The notes: generated by a model not told the origin, from the sequence alone. A DNA stretch of 64,000 bases from JAGNKE01 sp965230245 (GCA_965230245.1 OZ246000.1:1302001-1366000), one strand, 5' to 3'. Positions 26,912 to 36,372 are shown, counted from the stretch's first letter. A program made the numbers and translations.

Positions 26912-27752
26912 GGCCCTGACGTCCGCCATTTTGTTAACAACATTGGCGATGCCTGTGACGGACGCTCGGGCAGCTCAAGCCAGCAATCTTCAGAAAATGA
27001 AATTCGAAGTCTACGCGGGCGGTGTAAATGCCGTGACCGCAAATCTGCTTGTCGATATGCGCAAAGACGGGCGCTACCGTATGATGTTCGGAGCGAAAAC
27101 CCAAGGGCTGCTCGGCAGTATGGTGCCGTGGAAAGGCACGTTCGAATCCGACGGATGGGTCATCAAACACGGCGAATATCGCCCTGAACTGCATGAATCA
27201 GTTGCAAGCTGGATGGATGAAGTCGAAACAAAATCCTACCGCTACAAGAGAGATGGCTCCTTCGTCGACCTGACCACGAAATACACGACCAAAAAACCGA
27301 AGGTTAAAATCCCTGACGAGAAACTGACAAAGGACACCACAGACGTTCTCGCTGCAACCCTGACCATGATGAGCCACGTCGCACAAGGCAACGACTGTAA
27401 CGGCACCGCTGACATCTTCGACGGCAAACGCCGCTTTGCCATGGAATTCCGTCACCAGCGCTATGTGATGATCAAACCGACCCGCTACAATATTTACGAC
27501 GGCACAGCCATCGAATGCGTCGTGGAGGTCACCCCGAAGGGCGGCCGCTGGCATAAAAAGCCGCGCGGTTGGCTCTCCATTCAGGAACAGGGACGCGATC
27601 AGGGTAAAATGCCGACCGTATGGTTCGCCATCATCGGCGATGAAAACATAGCCGTGCCCGTGCGCGTGCGTGTGAAAACAGATTACGGAACGCTGTTCAT
27701 GCACCTGACCGAGTATGAAAGCGGTGACATCAAACTCACCGGAAAAAAGTAG
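26886..27752 (+). CDS. Exported DUF3108 protein
   Basis: Periplasmic protein of unknown function. The reading frame opens inside the FemAB-like gene; the best start for a proper signal peptide is TTG at 26886 (giving K-Q-S-R-F-A-T-K-A-L-T-S-A-I-L-L..., cut near A-R-A), while ATG at 26838 is an alternative. That gives about 288 residues. The segments F-E-V-Y-A-G-G-V-N-A-V-T-A and G-L-L-G-S-M-V-P-W-K-G-T-F-E-S-D-G match DUF3108 proteins, which are beta-rich and common in Proteobacteria. Overlap with the upstream gene suggests coupled translation. Confidence 0.72.
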   Translation: MKQSRFATKALTSAILLTTLAMPVTDARAAQASNLQKMKFEVYAGGVNAVTANLLVDMRKDGRYRMMFGAKTQGLLGSMVPWKGTFESDGWVIKHGEYRPELHESVASWMDEVETKSYRYKRDGSFVDLTTKYTTKKPKVKIPDEKLTKDTTDVLAATLTMMSHVAQGNDCNGTADIFDGKRRFAMEFRHQRYVMIKPTRYNIYDGTAIECVVEVTPKGGRWHKKPRGWLSIQEQGRDQGKMPTVWFAIIGDENIAVPVRVRVKTDYGTLFMHLTEYESGDIKLTGKK

Positions 27753-27806
27753 GATAAAAAACAAGAAACTGCATGCAAGTTGAAACATAACAACAACGAC
27801 TAGACC

Positions 27807-29213
27807 ATGAAGAAAAAACCTCTCGCCTGTGTCATCTTAGCGGCCGGAAAAGGTACGCGCATGAAGTCCGCCAAACCGAAAGTCATGAACGAACTGCTCG
27901 GCTGGCCGATGGTGAAATGGCTGCTTGAAAGCGTGCAAAGGCTCGACCCCGACCGCATCATCGTCGTTGTCGGCCCCGGCATGGAAGAACTCGAACGCTC
28001 GGTAAAACCTGCCGAAACCGTACTCCAGCCGACACAGGACGGAACGGGAAGCGCCCTGAAATGCGCCATGGCCTCCCTCGAAAAATTCAACGGCGATGTT
28101 CTCGTTCTTCTGGGCGATACCCCGATGCTCAGCCCCGAAACCATGCAAAACCTTGTCCTCGCAAAACAGCAAAGCCCCGAGATCGGCATCTCCGTTCTGG
28201 CCACCGAAGTGGCAAACCCGACAGGCTATGGCCGCATCATCCTCGACACCGAAGGCAACGTCCATTCCATCTGCGAGGAAAAAGACGCCGGGCCGGAAGA
28301 AAAAATGATCCGCCTGATCAACACGGGCGCATTCTGTCTGGATGGTCGCCGCGTTGGGCGCTGGCTCGATAACATCGTGAATAAAAACGCCCAGAACGAA
28401 TATTACATCACGGACCTGCCCGCCATCGCCGCCCGCGACGGCTATAAAACCCGCATGTTCGTGACCGCTGATAACGATGAGGTACAGGGCTGCAACACGC
28501 GCACCGAACTCGCAATGCTGCAGCAAATCGCACAGCGCCGCATGCGCGCCCACTTCATCGAACAAGGCGCAGTCCTGCAAGACCCGCTCAGCGTTTATTT
28601 CCATTTCGATACACAAATCGCCGAAGGCGTGATCATCGAACCCAACGTCTATTTCGGCGCTGGCGTAGAAGTCGCGCAGGGCGCACACATTCGTGCCTTC
28701 TCCCATCTGGAGGGCGTCACCGTCGGCAAAAACACAACCGTCGGTCCCTTTGCACGTTTAAGGCCGGGCACGGTCATCGGCGAAGACGTGCGCATCGGAA
28801 ACTTTGTCGAAGTCAAAAAATCCAACATCGGCGACCGCAGCAAAATCAGCCACCTCGGCTATGTCGGCGACTGTGAAATGGGCGAAGACGTCAATTTCGG
28901 CTGCGGCGCAATCACCGTGAACTATGACGGGTTCCAGAAACACACGACCGTCCTCGGAAAAGGCGTCATGATCGGCAGCAATTCCAACCTCGTCGCCCCC
29001 GTTATGATCGACGACGGCGCATTCATCGCCGCTGGCTCAACAATAACCCAGAACGTCCCTGCGGACGCGCTCTCCGTCTCCCGCGCGAAAGAAGAGGTGC
29101 GCTCCGGCTGGGCGGCAATCTACCGCAAGAAAAAAAGCGAGCTGAAACAAAAACTCGCTGGTGCAAAACCGAAAGAAACCCCCGCCGCCAAATCCGAAGA
29201 AGCCGCGGAATAG
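27807..29213 (+). CDS. glmU: Bifunctional UDP-N-acetylglucosamine pyrophosphorylase / glucosamine-1-P acetyltransferase
   Basis: Makes UDP-GlcNAc for peptidoglycan and lipopolysaccharide. 468 residues. The N-terminal uridylyltransferase begins V-I-L-A-A-G-K-G-T-R-M-K-S-A-K-P-K-V and has the Q-D-G-T-G-S-A and G-D-T-P-M-L motifs. The C-terminal left-handed beta-helix acetyltransferase shows R-L-R-P-G-T, F-V-E-V-K-K-S, S-H-L-G-Y-V-G-D and N-Y-D-G. glmS lies downstream but an AT-rich gene separates the two. Confidence 0.97.
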   Translation: MKKKPLACVILAAGKGTRMKSAKPKVMNELLGWPMVKWLLESVQRLDPDRIIVVVGPGMEELERSVKPAETVLQPTQDGTGSALKCAMASLEKFNGDVLVLLGDTPMLSPETMQNLVLAKQQSPEIGISVLATEVANPTGYGRIILDTEGNVHSICEEKDAGPEEKMIRLINTGAFCLDGRRVGRWLDNIVNKNAQNEYYITDLPAIAARDGYKTRMFVTADNDEVQGCNTRTELAMLQQIAQRRMRAHFIEQGAVLQDPLSVYFHFDTQIAEGVIIEPNVYFGAGVEVAQGAHIRAFSHLEGVTVGKNTTVGPFARLRPGTVIGEDVRIGNFVEVKKSNIGDRSKISHLGYVGDCEMGEDVNFGCGAITVNYDGFQKHTTVLGKGVMIGSNSNLVAPVMIDDGAFIAAGSTITQNVPADALSVSRAKEEVRSGWAAIYRKKKSELKQKLAGAKPKETPAAKSEEAAE

Positions 29214-29259
29214 GGCAAAATTTCTTTTGCTGATCTACGATTACGACTATCCTGTCGGC

Positions 29260-30234
29260 ATGAGATTCATTGTTTGCATATTAATTTTTTTTCTTACAGC
29301 TTCACAAGCCTTTGCTTGCAGTTGCGGCTATTCAGAAGATCACGATGAAGAAGTTATAGATTCTGCAGATTTGATAATTTCCGGAAAAGTTTTAGAAGTT
29401 TCTGACCCTCCGTTTAAGTATATCACACAAGAAGAATTGCCAAATAATGCGAGTGGGTACCCACTCAGAGGAAACTTCCGATATACAAAGGTCACCTTTG
29501 AAGTTGAAAACAGTTACAAAGCTAATATTGATAAAAAAACAATAGCATTCTATGTAGATACATGGACAAATTGCGGAAAATATTCAGTTGCTAGAGACAA
29601 ATTCATCCAAGAACTTAACGAGGCAAAACTCATTATTCTTTTTAGAGTAAATGGTGATTATCTTGCTGCAGACAAATGTAGTGATGTGTATGGCACTGAG
29701 TATATAAACAAAATACTTAATTTCCATTACAAAAATACTGAATCATGTCACGGCACTTGCGATACTAATAAAGAAGTCGCCCCTCAACCTTTTAAATTTA
29801 ATCCTTGGATTGCTTTTGAAAACAAAAACGAATTATTGGATTGGATAAATGAGAATTACCCAGTTCACAAAAGACAAGAAATTACCTTTAAAAATGTGAA
29901 GTTCATCTTTGTCACAATGCCAGACGGATATGATTTATACATAAACAGAGAAAGTGAAGGATACGAAATAATCTACAATGTAGGATACTTCGAGCCAATT
30001 TCTGATGAAATTGTAGCCGAAGTACAAGATAATTACCTCCTGATTTATAATAAAACACAAAATCTTATTGAAGCGAAATTTTCAATTTCTTTTCTTATGG
30101 GGCAAGCCTGCGAACAAGATCCAAACTGTATAGACGGATATTATTGCAGGCAGGATGACTATTACAAACCTTATGGCATGTGCTCACCCTGCGCGGACCT
30201 CACGAGTGAAAACCGCCCCGCCTCTTGTCAATAA
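29260..30234 (+). CDS. AT-rich secreted cysteine-rich protein with NTR/TIMP-like N terminus
   Basis: 324 residues from ATG at 29260, chosen because it starts a clear signal peptide ending at F-A, followed at once by C-S-C-G-Y. The C-S-C start plus A-D-L-I-I-S-G-K-V-L-E-V resembles bacterial netrin/TIMP-like domains, which begin with the processed Cys. The C-terminal 45 residues hold six more cysteines (C-E-Q-D-P-N-C, Y-Y-C, C-S-P-C, C-Q). The gene is visibly more AT-rich than glmU and glmS on either side and uses A/T third positions, a sign of recent transfer. Function unknown. Confidence 0.65.
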   Translation: MRFIVCILIFFLTASQAFACSCGYSEDHDEEVIDSADLIISGKVLEVSDPPFKYITQEELPNNASGYPLRGNFRYTKVTFEVENSYKANIDKKTIAFYVDTWTNCGKYSVARDKFIQELNEAKLIILFRVNGDYLAADKCSDVYGTEYINKILNFHYKNTESCHGTCDTNKEVAPQPFKFNPWIAFENKNELLDWINENYPVHKRQEITFKNVKFIFVTMPDGYDLYINRESEGYEIIYNVGYFEPISDEIVAEVQDNYLLIYNKTQNLIEAKFSISFLMGQACEQDPNCIDGYYCRQDDYYKPYGMCSPCADLTSENRPASCQ

Positions 30235-30267
30235 CAACCCCTGAAACATTCCGCAAAACTTCGTGAC

Positions 30268-30295
30268 TTGCCTATAAATCCCGCCGCTCTATAGT
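30268..30295 (+). promoter_or_regulatory. Probable glmS promoter
   Basis: TTGCCT at 30268-30273, a 16-base spacer and TATAGT at 30290-30295, about 55 bp before the glmS start. No glmS-ribozyme-like leader is present. Confidence 0.45.
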
Positions 30296-30348
30296 AATTT
30301 GAACGAACAGCTTGTAATCACAACATATCAAACAGGAATAAACAGCGT

Positions 30349-32178
30349 ATGTGCGGAATCGTCGGCATTATCGGAGAGCAAAAGGTCACCCCCCTTCTGG
30401 TGGAGGGCTTGGCGCGGCTCGAATACCGCGGCTATGATTCCGCCGGTGTCGCCACGCTCGCCAACGGTCATATTCAACGTTGCCGCGCCGAAGGAAAGCT
30501 GGAAAATCTGCGCGGTAAATTAGAACAAAACACGCTGGAGGGCACGGTCGGAATCGGTCACACGCGCTGGGCCACCCACGGCATCGCGAACGAGGACAAC
30601 GCCCACCCCCACGCCACCGATCAGGTCGCGGTCGTCCATAACGGCATCATCGAAAACTACGCCGAGCTAAAGGAAGAACTGCAAAAAAATCAGGCACGCT
30701 TCACGAGCGACACCGACACCGAAGTCATCGTCCACCTCGTCACCCATTATATGGGGCAGGGCATGCAACCCGTAGAAGCCGCCAACGCCGCCATCGACAG
30801 GCTGGAGGGCGCATTCGCCATCGTCATGATCTTCGCGGGGCATCACAACCTCATGGTCGGCGTGCGGCAGGGCACACCGCTTGCCGTCGGCTACGGGGAG
30901 GGGGAAATGTACCTCGCCTCCGACTCTTACGCCCTCGCACCCCTGACCAAGAAAATCTGCTTCCTTGAGGACGGCGACCGCGTCACCGTAAACCGCCAAG
31001 GCGCGCGCATCTACACGAAGGACGGGCAGGACGTCGAGCGCAAAATCCGCATCACCGCGCAATCGGGTGCAACAACGGGCAAGGGCGAATACAAACACTT
31101 CATGCTCAAGGAAATCTACGAGCAGCCCGCCGTCATGGCCGACACGCTCAATTCCTACGTCAATCCCGCCACGGGACACATCGCCATCCCCGATGATGTG
31201 CTGGAAAAACTCTCCACCACCCCGCGCATCACGCTGATCGCTTGCGGTACGGCGTTTTATGCCTGTATGGTGGCAAAATATTGGTTCGAACAAGTCGCAA
31301 GAATCCCCTGCGAAATCGACATCGCCAGCGAGTTCAGATACCGCGAAGCCCCGATGCCAAAGGGCGGAGTCTCCGTCTTCGTCTCCCAGTCGGGCGAAAC
31401 CCTCGACACACTAGAAGCACTTCGATACTGCAAGTCGCAGGATCAGCATGTCATCTCCATCGTCAACACCATCGAAAGCACGATCGAACGCGAATCCGCC
31501 TCCGTTCTGCACACCCTTGCAGGCCCCGAAATCGGCGTTGCCTCGACCAAGGCCTTCACGACCCAGCTTTCGACACTGGCTTGTATGGCCCTCGCAACCG
31601 CACTGAAAACAGGCGCAATCACGGATGAAAAGGGCGCGGAATTCGCGGACGCCCTGCGCCATGTCCCGACAATCGCCGCGGATATCCTCTTGCATGATGA
31701 AGAAATCAAAACCATCGCCAAGGACGTCGCCGAAGCCCGCGATGTGCTTTATCTGGGGCGCGGCTCTCTTTATCCTCTCGCTCTCGAAGGCGCACTCAAG
31801 CTCAAGGAAATTTCATACATCCACGCCGAAGGCTACGCGGCAGGTGAAATGAAACACGGCCCCATCGCCCTCATTGACGACAGCGTCCCGATCGTCGCTA
31901 TCGCGCCCGGCAACGACCCGCTCTTTGAAAAAAATGTCTCAAATATTCAGGAAGCGGTCACACGAGGCGGCAAGGTCTTTCTGATCTCGGATCAGCAGGG
32001 CGCGAAAGCACTGAAGGATCAGGCCACATGGACGGTCGCCATGGGCGAGGTGCATCCCTTCGTCGCCCCGCTGCTCTACGCGATCCCTGTCCAGCTTCTG
32101 GCCTATCACGTCGCCGTTATGAAGGGCACAGATGTCGATCAACCCAGAAACCTTGCCAAATCCGTGACGGTGGAATAG
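30349..32178 (+). CDS. glmS: Glutamine-fructose-6-phosphate aminotransferase (isomerizing)
   Basis: Forms glucosamine-6-phosphate from fructose-6-P and glutamine, the entry to amino-sugar synthesis. 609 residues. The N-terminal class II amidotransferase uses Cys2 (M-C-G-I-V-G) and has R-L-E-Y-R-G-Y-D-S-A-G and G-H-T-R-W-A-T-H-G; the two SIS domains follow, with S-Q-S-G-E-T-L-D-T and the final P-R-N-L-A-K-S-V-T-V-E. The gene is intact. Its last 36 bp are repeated about 6.7 kb downstream, marking it as an integration target. Confidence 0.97.
   Translation: MCGIVGIIGEQKVTPLLVEGLARLEYRGYDSAGVATLANGHIQRCRAEGKLENLRGKLEQNTLEGTVGIGHTRWATHGIANEDNAHPHATDQVAVVHNGIIENYAELKEELQKNQARFTSDTDTEVIVHLVTHYMGQGMQPVEAANAAIDRLEGAFAIVMIFAGHHNLMVGVRQGTPLAVGYGEGEMYLASDSYALAPLTKKICFLEDGDRVTVNRQGARIYTKDGQDVERKIRITAQSGATTGKGEYKHFMLKEIYEQPAVMADTLNSYVNPATGHIAIPDDVLEKLSTTPRITLIACGTAFYACMVAKYWFEQVARIPCEIDIASEFRYREAPMPKGGVSVFVSQSGETLDTLEALRYCKSQDQHVISIVNTIESTIERESASVLHTLAGPEIGVASTKAFTTQLSTLACMALATALKTGAITDEKGAEFADALRHVPTIAADILLHDEEIKTIAKDVAEARDVLYLGRGSLYPLALEGALKLKEISYIHAEGYAAGEMKHGPIALIDDSVPIVAIAPGNDPLFEKNVSNIQEAVTRGGKVFLISDQQGAKALKDQATWTVAMGEVHPFVAPLLYAIPVQLLAYHVAVMKGTDVDQPRNLAKSVTVE
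32143..32178 (+). repeat. glmS 3'-end direct repeat, left copy (attL-like)
   Basis: The last 36 bases of glmS, encoding P-R-N-L-A-K-S-V-T-V-E-stop. They match 38877-38912 at 32 of 36 positions. This copy forms the functional end of glmS and marks the left edge of the AT-richer island. Confidence 0.8.
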
Positions 32179-32492
32179 TGACGTTAGGGGGTGTGGCCTT
32201 ACGTCCTTATGTCGTTTTTAATATCACAATTCGAACGAATAGACTGGCTGTAATCCCTTACTCAGCGTACCAAATCAAATTACACGGCCTTATAATTCAA
32301 ATGAGGGAAGATGGTCTTTCTTACAATGCTATTACTGATACTTTGAACAAAAACGGCTTCAAAACTCCGCGTGGCAAATCATTCAGAAATGCACACGCTC
32401 ACTCCATTATTAAAAAGAAAAAGATCAGAGATGAGCGTTTGGAAAGACACGACGTTTCGGATATTGAAAACTTTGATGATGTGTTCTTATAG
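32178..32492 (+). CDS. Small recombinase-like helix-turn-helix protein at the island edge
   Basis: About 104 residues if translation starts at the GTG overlapping the glmS stop; an ATG at 32301 would give a 63-residue core. The core M-R-E-D-G-L-S-Y-N-A-I-T-D-T-L-N-K-N-G-F followed by K-T-P-R-G-K-S-F matches the Recombinase-domain HTH of large serine recombinases and resolvase relatives, and ends in K-K-K-I-R-D-E-R-L. The catalytic serine domain is absent, so it is a free-standing DNA-binding protein or a remnant of the integrase that placed the island. Lower GC than glmS. Confidence 0.5.
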   Translation: MTLGGVALRPYVVFNITIRTNRLAVIPYSAYQIKLHGLIIQMREDGLSYNAITDTLNKNGFKTPRGKSFRNAHAHSIIKKKKIRDERLERHDVSDIENFDDVFL

Positions 32493-32534
32493 GATAAAAT
32501 TTCAAAGAATTTTAAGTGTTTAGAAGTAAAAAAT

Positions 32535-34151
32535 TTGAAAAAGATACTTGTTATTGGTGGGTACGGGGTTTTTGGAAAACGCATATGTGAGCGTTTATGC
32601 CGTATACCTGATATTGAGCTTGTTATTGCGGGGCGATCTCTTGAAAAAGCTCAAAGCCTAGTGGGGCAGTTAAAAAACACAAAATGTAAGCTGAGCGCCA
32701 AAGCGATAGATATTAACAATATTCAGAACACCGATCTGGACAATCTTTTTGCGCTTATAAATGCTTCGGGGCCTTATCACGAGCAGAATTACAGTGTTGC
32801 CGAATATTGCATTGAAAATTGTATCCACTACATAGACCTTGCGGACAACCGAGGATTTGTAAAAGACATTACTGCGTTGGATAAGGCGGCAAAAGCTAAG
32901 GATGTTTTTGTCGTCAGTGGTGCAAGTACGGTTCCGGCGTTATCGTCTGCGGTTGTTGAGCATTTCCAAGATCAGTTTTCAGAAGTATATGCGCTGGATT
33001 ACGGGGTCACACCCGGTAATCAAACAGATCGCGGTGTTGGAACGGTTGCTGCTATTCTCAGCTATGTAGGAAAGCCATTTCAAACGCTTATAGATGGTAC
33101 GAGCCAGAGAGTTTATGGCTGGCACAATCTGCATAGAACACATTATCCGGCAATCGGAAAGCGCTATATGTCGAACTGTGATATTCCTGATCTTGATTTA
33201 TTTCAAAGCCGCTATCCTGATTTAAAAACACAACGATTTTATGCAGGGTTAGAGCTTGGCATTTTGCATGTCGGTTTGTGGTTTCTGTCATGGCCTAGCC
33301 GATGGGGGTGGATTAAGCATCCTGAAAAATTGGCAGCTGCCTTGCGTCAGGTTAGTTTGTGGTTTTATCGGTTTGGGTCAAGTAAAGGCGGAATGCATGT
33401 AAAAATTGAAGGGCTGGATCAAGATAATAAACCATTGCAAACAGAGTGGTATCTGATCGCTGATGAGGGTGACGGTCCTTATATTCCTGCAACGCCATCC
33501 GTGCTCATCATCAAAAAGCTATTGAATGGAAGCTTAAAAGAACGCGGTGCCATGCCGTGTATGGGACTTTTCACGCTCGAAGAATTTATGGATGAAGTCT
33601 TTGATCTCAATATCGTCCATTATACCAATGAGCCTCTTTATGTGCGCTATCTCAAAGAACGCTATGGTATTTTGCCACAAGCTGTTCAGGCACTTCATAA
33701 CTTTGATGAGGAAGCGTTTTATATTGGGGAATGCGATGTTGAACGTGGCAGCAATCCGTTTTGTAAATTTGTTGCATGGATGATGTCTTTGCCGCCTCAA
33801 GGCCAAGGACATAAGCTCAAAGTGCATTTTAAACGAGAAGGCGGTGCTGAGCATTGGACGCGGCATTTTGGTGATAAGATTTTTTATTCCAAACAATGGG
33901 ATAAGGATGGAACGCTTTATGAGCGAGTCAATATTACGACATTGGCGTTTGATATTGATGTGTCAAAGGAGAAGCTCAGTTTGAAGCTTAAGCAGGTTTA
34001 TACGTTGGGAATTCCTGTTGGATGGTTGTTTAAACCAAATGTGATTGCCGAGGAAAGTGAGGATAACCGTAAGTTTCGGGTGAATGTTGAGGTTCACCTC
34101 CCTCTATTTGGCTTACTCGTTAAATATAATGGGTGGCTTGAGAAAGCTTAA
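32535..34151 (+). CDS. Saccharopine-dehydrogenase-like NAD(P)-binding protein with DUF4166 domain
   Basis: 538 residues, starting at TTG (M-K-K-I-L-V-I-G-G-Y-G-V-F-G-K-R), since this gives an exact Rossmann start; no ATG competes. The dinucleotide-binding G-G-Y-G-V-F-G motif is followed by I-N-A-S-G-P-Y and the C-I-H-Y-I-D-L-A-D pattern of saccharopine-dehydrogenase-like reductases. From about residue 370 the C terminus matches DUF4166 (W-T-R-H-F-G-D-K..., L-G-I-P-V-G-W-L-F-K-P). Likely a reductase or dehydrogenase of unknown substrate. It is convergent with the five-gene minus-strand operon, the two stops overlapping by 4 bases, and AT-richer than the core. Confidence 0.8.
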   Translation: MKKILVIGGYGVFGKRICERLCRIPDIELVIAGRSLEKAQSLVGQLKNTKCKLSAKAIDINNIQNTDLDNLFALINASGPYHEQNYSVAEYCIENCIHYIDLADNRGFVKDITALDKAAKAKDVFVVSGASTVPALSSAVVEHFQDQFSEVYALDYGVTPGNQTDRGVGTVAAILSYVGKPFQTLIDGTSQRVYGWHNLHRTHYPAIGKRYMSNCDIPDLDLFQSRYPDLKTQRFYAGLELGILHVGLWFLSWPSRWGWIKHPEKLAAALRQVSLWFYRFGSSKGGMHVKIEGLDQDNKPLQTEWYLIADEGDGPYIPATPSVLIIKKLLNGSLKERGAMPCMGLFTLEEFMDEVFDLNIVHYTNEPLYVRYLKERYGILPQAVQALHNFDEEAFYIGECDVERGSNPFCKFVAWMMSLPPQGQGHKLKVHFKREGGAEHWTRHFGDKIFYSKQWDKDGTLYERVNITTLAFDIDVSKEKLSLKLKQVYTLGIPVGWLFKPNVIAEESEDNRKFRVNVEVHLPLFGLLVKYNGWLEKA

Positions 34152-35389
34152 TCTAGCTTATTAAGGTCATATTTTTTGTCCCACTCACCGGGGTTTATAT
34201 GTGTGAATAGTCCGTCTTTGATGCCTGCAAGTGTTCGAAGCATTTCTGTTTTTACATACGGTGTCTTGCACAATAGGCCGAAGCTTACGTCTCTTACTGT
34301 ACCTGCCAGTTTATTGTGCGATTGGAAGAATGGTGTTAGCCAGCGGCTGGCGATCTGATAGAAATAGATGTGGTTTTTTCTAGCTTTTGTATAAGTCGCT
34401 AATGCTTCATTTACATCTGCGTTCTCTTTCAGAATTGAGGATAGAACAAGGGCATCTGCTAATCCTAAGTTCGCGCCTTGCCCAAGCTGTGGGCTCGTAT
34501 TGTGTGCGGCATCACCAATAAACACCAATCGATCTTCGTGCCATCGCTTCATGATGATATCGCTATATTGTGCAAATGTCAGATCATCAGGGTTTTTGAA
34601 TTGTGAGAGCAACGGCTCTAATTCAGGCCAATACTCTATAACTTGTTCTTTCCATGCATCTAATCCGGCATCTAGCCATGCTTGATAGCCGCCGGGCGGC
34701 AAGCTCCAGAAAAACGTGCATTTCTCCTTATCGCAATGCGGTTCGCTACCGATTGCAAGCATGCCGATCATGATATGTGCGCAATCGTATCTTTGTTGCA
34801 GATAATCTTTGCCGAATTTTTGGTCTGTATCATCTAAAACACCCCATACTGCGCCGTAAGGGTACGGCTTATCCAGCTTAATTTGTCCGTGCTTGCGTAA
34901 GGGGGAACGCATACCGCTGGCATCAATCACCAAATCGAAGGGGCCGTATTCTTCTCCGCCTTTGTCTTTTAAAAAACGCTGATCATTTTTGATGTGTGTA
35001 TCTGTAATTTCACAACCGGTTAGAATAGGGATTTTCAGGCGTAGAACTTCATCGTAAAGAATGGTAAATAACGCGCCGCGATGGATGCCAAGGCCAAAAT
35101 AATGGGGTTTTAAGCTGCGGTAGCTGATGTCGAAAATCACGGTTCCTTTAGCTGTTTCGCCATAGAGATTGTTGATCTGTGCTCCGTAATGCAGTGCTCT
35201 GTCATCTAATCCAAGTTGAGCTAAGCAAGCGAGGCCTGTGGGTTGAAGCAATAGGCCAGCACCAAGAGGCTTTGGCTGCTCAAATCTTTCAAATATTTGA
35301 ATGTTGTGGTTGTCTTTTTTGAGATAGGCGGCAGTAGCTAATCCCGCGGTTCCACTTCCCACCACCGCTATTTTTAAAGGCTTGCTCAT
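34148..35389 (-). CDS. FAD-dependent monooxygenase (PHBH-type)
   Basis: 413 residues from ATG at 35389; this start overlaps the upstream stop as ATGA and is followed at once by the FAD-binding strand with G11-S-G-T-A-G16. The second D-G-like motif reads L-V-I-D-A-S-G-M-R-S, and the late G-D-A-A-H-N-T-S-P-Q-L-G-Q-G-A-N-L-G matches flavoprotein hydroxylases that act on aromatic or lipophilic substrates. It is the last gene of a minus-strand operon on the glmS island; its substrate is unknown, perhaps a membrane-derived lipid given its neighbours (inference). Confidence 0.82.
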   Translation of the reverse strand: MSKPLKIAVVGSGTAGLATAAYLKKDNHNIQIFERFEQPKPLGAGLLLQPTGLACLAQLGLDDRALHYGAQINNLYGETAKGTVIFDISYRSLKPHYFGLGIHRGALFTILYDEVLRLKIPILTGCEITDTHIKNDQRFLKDKGGEEYGPFDLVIDASGMRSPLRKHGQIKLDKPYPYGAVWGVLDDTDQKFGKDYLQQRYDCAHIMIGMLAIGSEPHCDKEKCTFFWSLPPGGYQAWLDAGLDAWKEQVIEYWPELEPLLSQFKNPDDLTFAQYSDIIMKRWHEDRLVFIGDAAHNTSPQLGQGANLGLADALVLSSILKENADVNEALATYTKARKNHIYFYQIASRWLTPFFQSHNKLAGTVRDVSFGLLCKTPYVKTEMLRTLAGIKDGLFTHINPGEWDKKYDLNKLD

Positions 35390-36372
35390 GCACACTCGTA
35401 TCTTTTTATAGTAGGCAACCAATTTCTGACTTTAGCTTTATAAGCAAACCACTCTTCACCAAATCGTTCTTCTATATCAATGAAGTGATGCCAACGCACA
35501 AAAACTTCACAGTAGAAGATGTGCGCAATCATCGGGCCGATCATTAACCAACTTTGATAAGCGATTGCGATGCATATGAACATCAATAACGTTGAGACTT
35601 GAAGAGGATTGGCGACATGAGCATAAATGCCCTTTGTTACTAATTTTTGCGGCGGATCAAACGGTATCGGGGTGCCGTTTCCTTTGGTTGCGAACTCCCA
35701 TAATCCGGCATAACCGATTGCCATGCTCACAGCCATGCCAGAGATAAATGCTATGATCCATTCAGGTGACCAATCAAGGATGGAGAAGATGTATTTGCTC
35801 TCAAAATGCAGCACAATCGCTGGGATGAGAAACACGACCCATCCGCCCCAAATGTACGATTGGATTAATGCGCGGATTAGAACTTGCCGCCGTTTCATGG
35901 TGAGCTTGAAGATCAATAATGAGGGGATAAGGCAAACGATAATCATGACAGCTTCGCCAACTAGCCAGTTTTCACCTAGTGCAAACAGCCCATTCATTTG
36001 CGGCATAAGCCATATGTCGAGCAATACAGCTACAATAACAGGGACGATAAGCGGCAGGTGTTTGAAGAGCAATGGCAGAAATGCTCCCCAAAAGAACGCC
36101 CATCCAAGAACGATTTCAACCGGAATGTTGTAAAAGCTGTTTTCAGAAATGCCGTATTCCCACCATCCTATGGTTTCGGCCAAAATGTTTAATAAGAAAA
36201 GGTATGGGATGTTAAGCAGTACGCCGAGCATCATACCAACCGTTTCAAAATAGCAGGGTTTGTTTATTAGCATCATTGCACCCGTTCCGATGACAGGGAG
36301 CAACAAAATGAGGCTTAATAGCAGGCCATTGCTGACTTCAATACCGTAATCAAAGAGTTGGATCAGCGACAT
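35386..36372 (-). CDS. Membrane methyltransferase-like protein (ICMT/PEMT type)
   Basis: 328 residues from ATG at 36372, with about eight hydrophobic membrane segments. The C-terminal third has the isoprenylcysteine/phospholipid methyltransferase pattern: G-N-G-T-P-I-P-F-D-P-P-Q-K-L-V, G-I-Y-A-H-V-A-N-P-L-Q, and the final E-E-R-F-G-E-E-W-F-A-Y. The N-terminal half is an unrelated-looking membrane region. It would methylate a lipid or prenyl-type acid group using SAM. It overlaps the upstream SRPBCC gene by 23 bases and the downstream monooxygenase by 4. Confidence 0.7.
   Translation of the reverse strand: MSLIQLFDYGIEVSNGLLLSLILLLPVIGTGAMMLINKPCYFETVGMMLGVLLNIPYLFLLNILAETIGWWEYGISENSFYNIPVEIVLGWAFFWGAFLPLLFKHLPLIVPVIVAVLLDIWLMPQMNGLFALGENWLVGEAVMIIVCLIPSLLIFKLTMKRRQVLIRALIQSYIWGGWVVFLIPAIVLHFESKYIFSILDWSPEWIIAFISGMAVSMAIGYAGLWEFATKGNGTPIPFDPPQKLVTKGIYAHVANPLQVSTLLMFICIAIAYQSWLMIGPMIAHIFYCEVFVRWHHFIDIEERFGEEWFAYKAKVRNWLPTIKRYECA

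Noticed and set aside
30235..30348. glmS ribozyme/riboswitch
   Set aside because: The 114-bp gap lacks the ribozyme core; it fits an ordinary promoter and leader.
32143..32178. Tn7-family insertion at attTn7
   Set aside because: Tn7 inserts downstream without duplicating the glmS end, and no tns genes or Tn7 ends are seen; an integrase-type event fits better.
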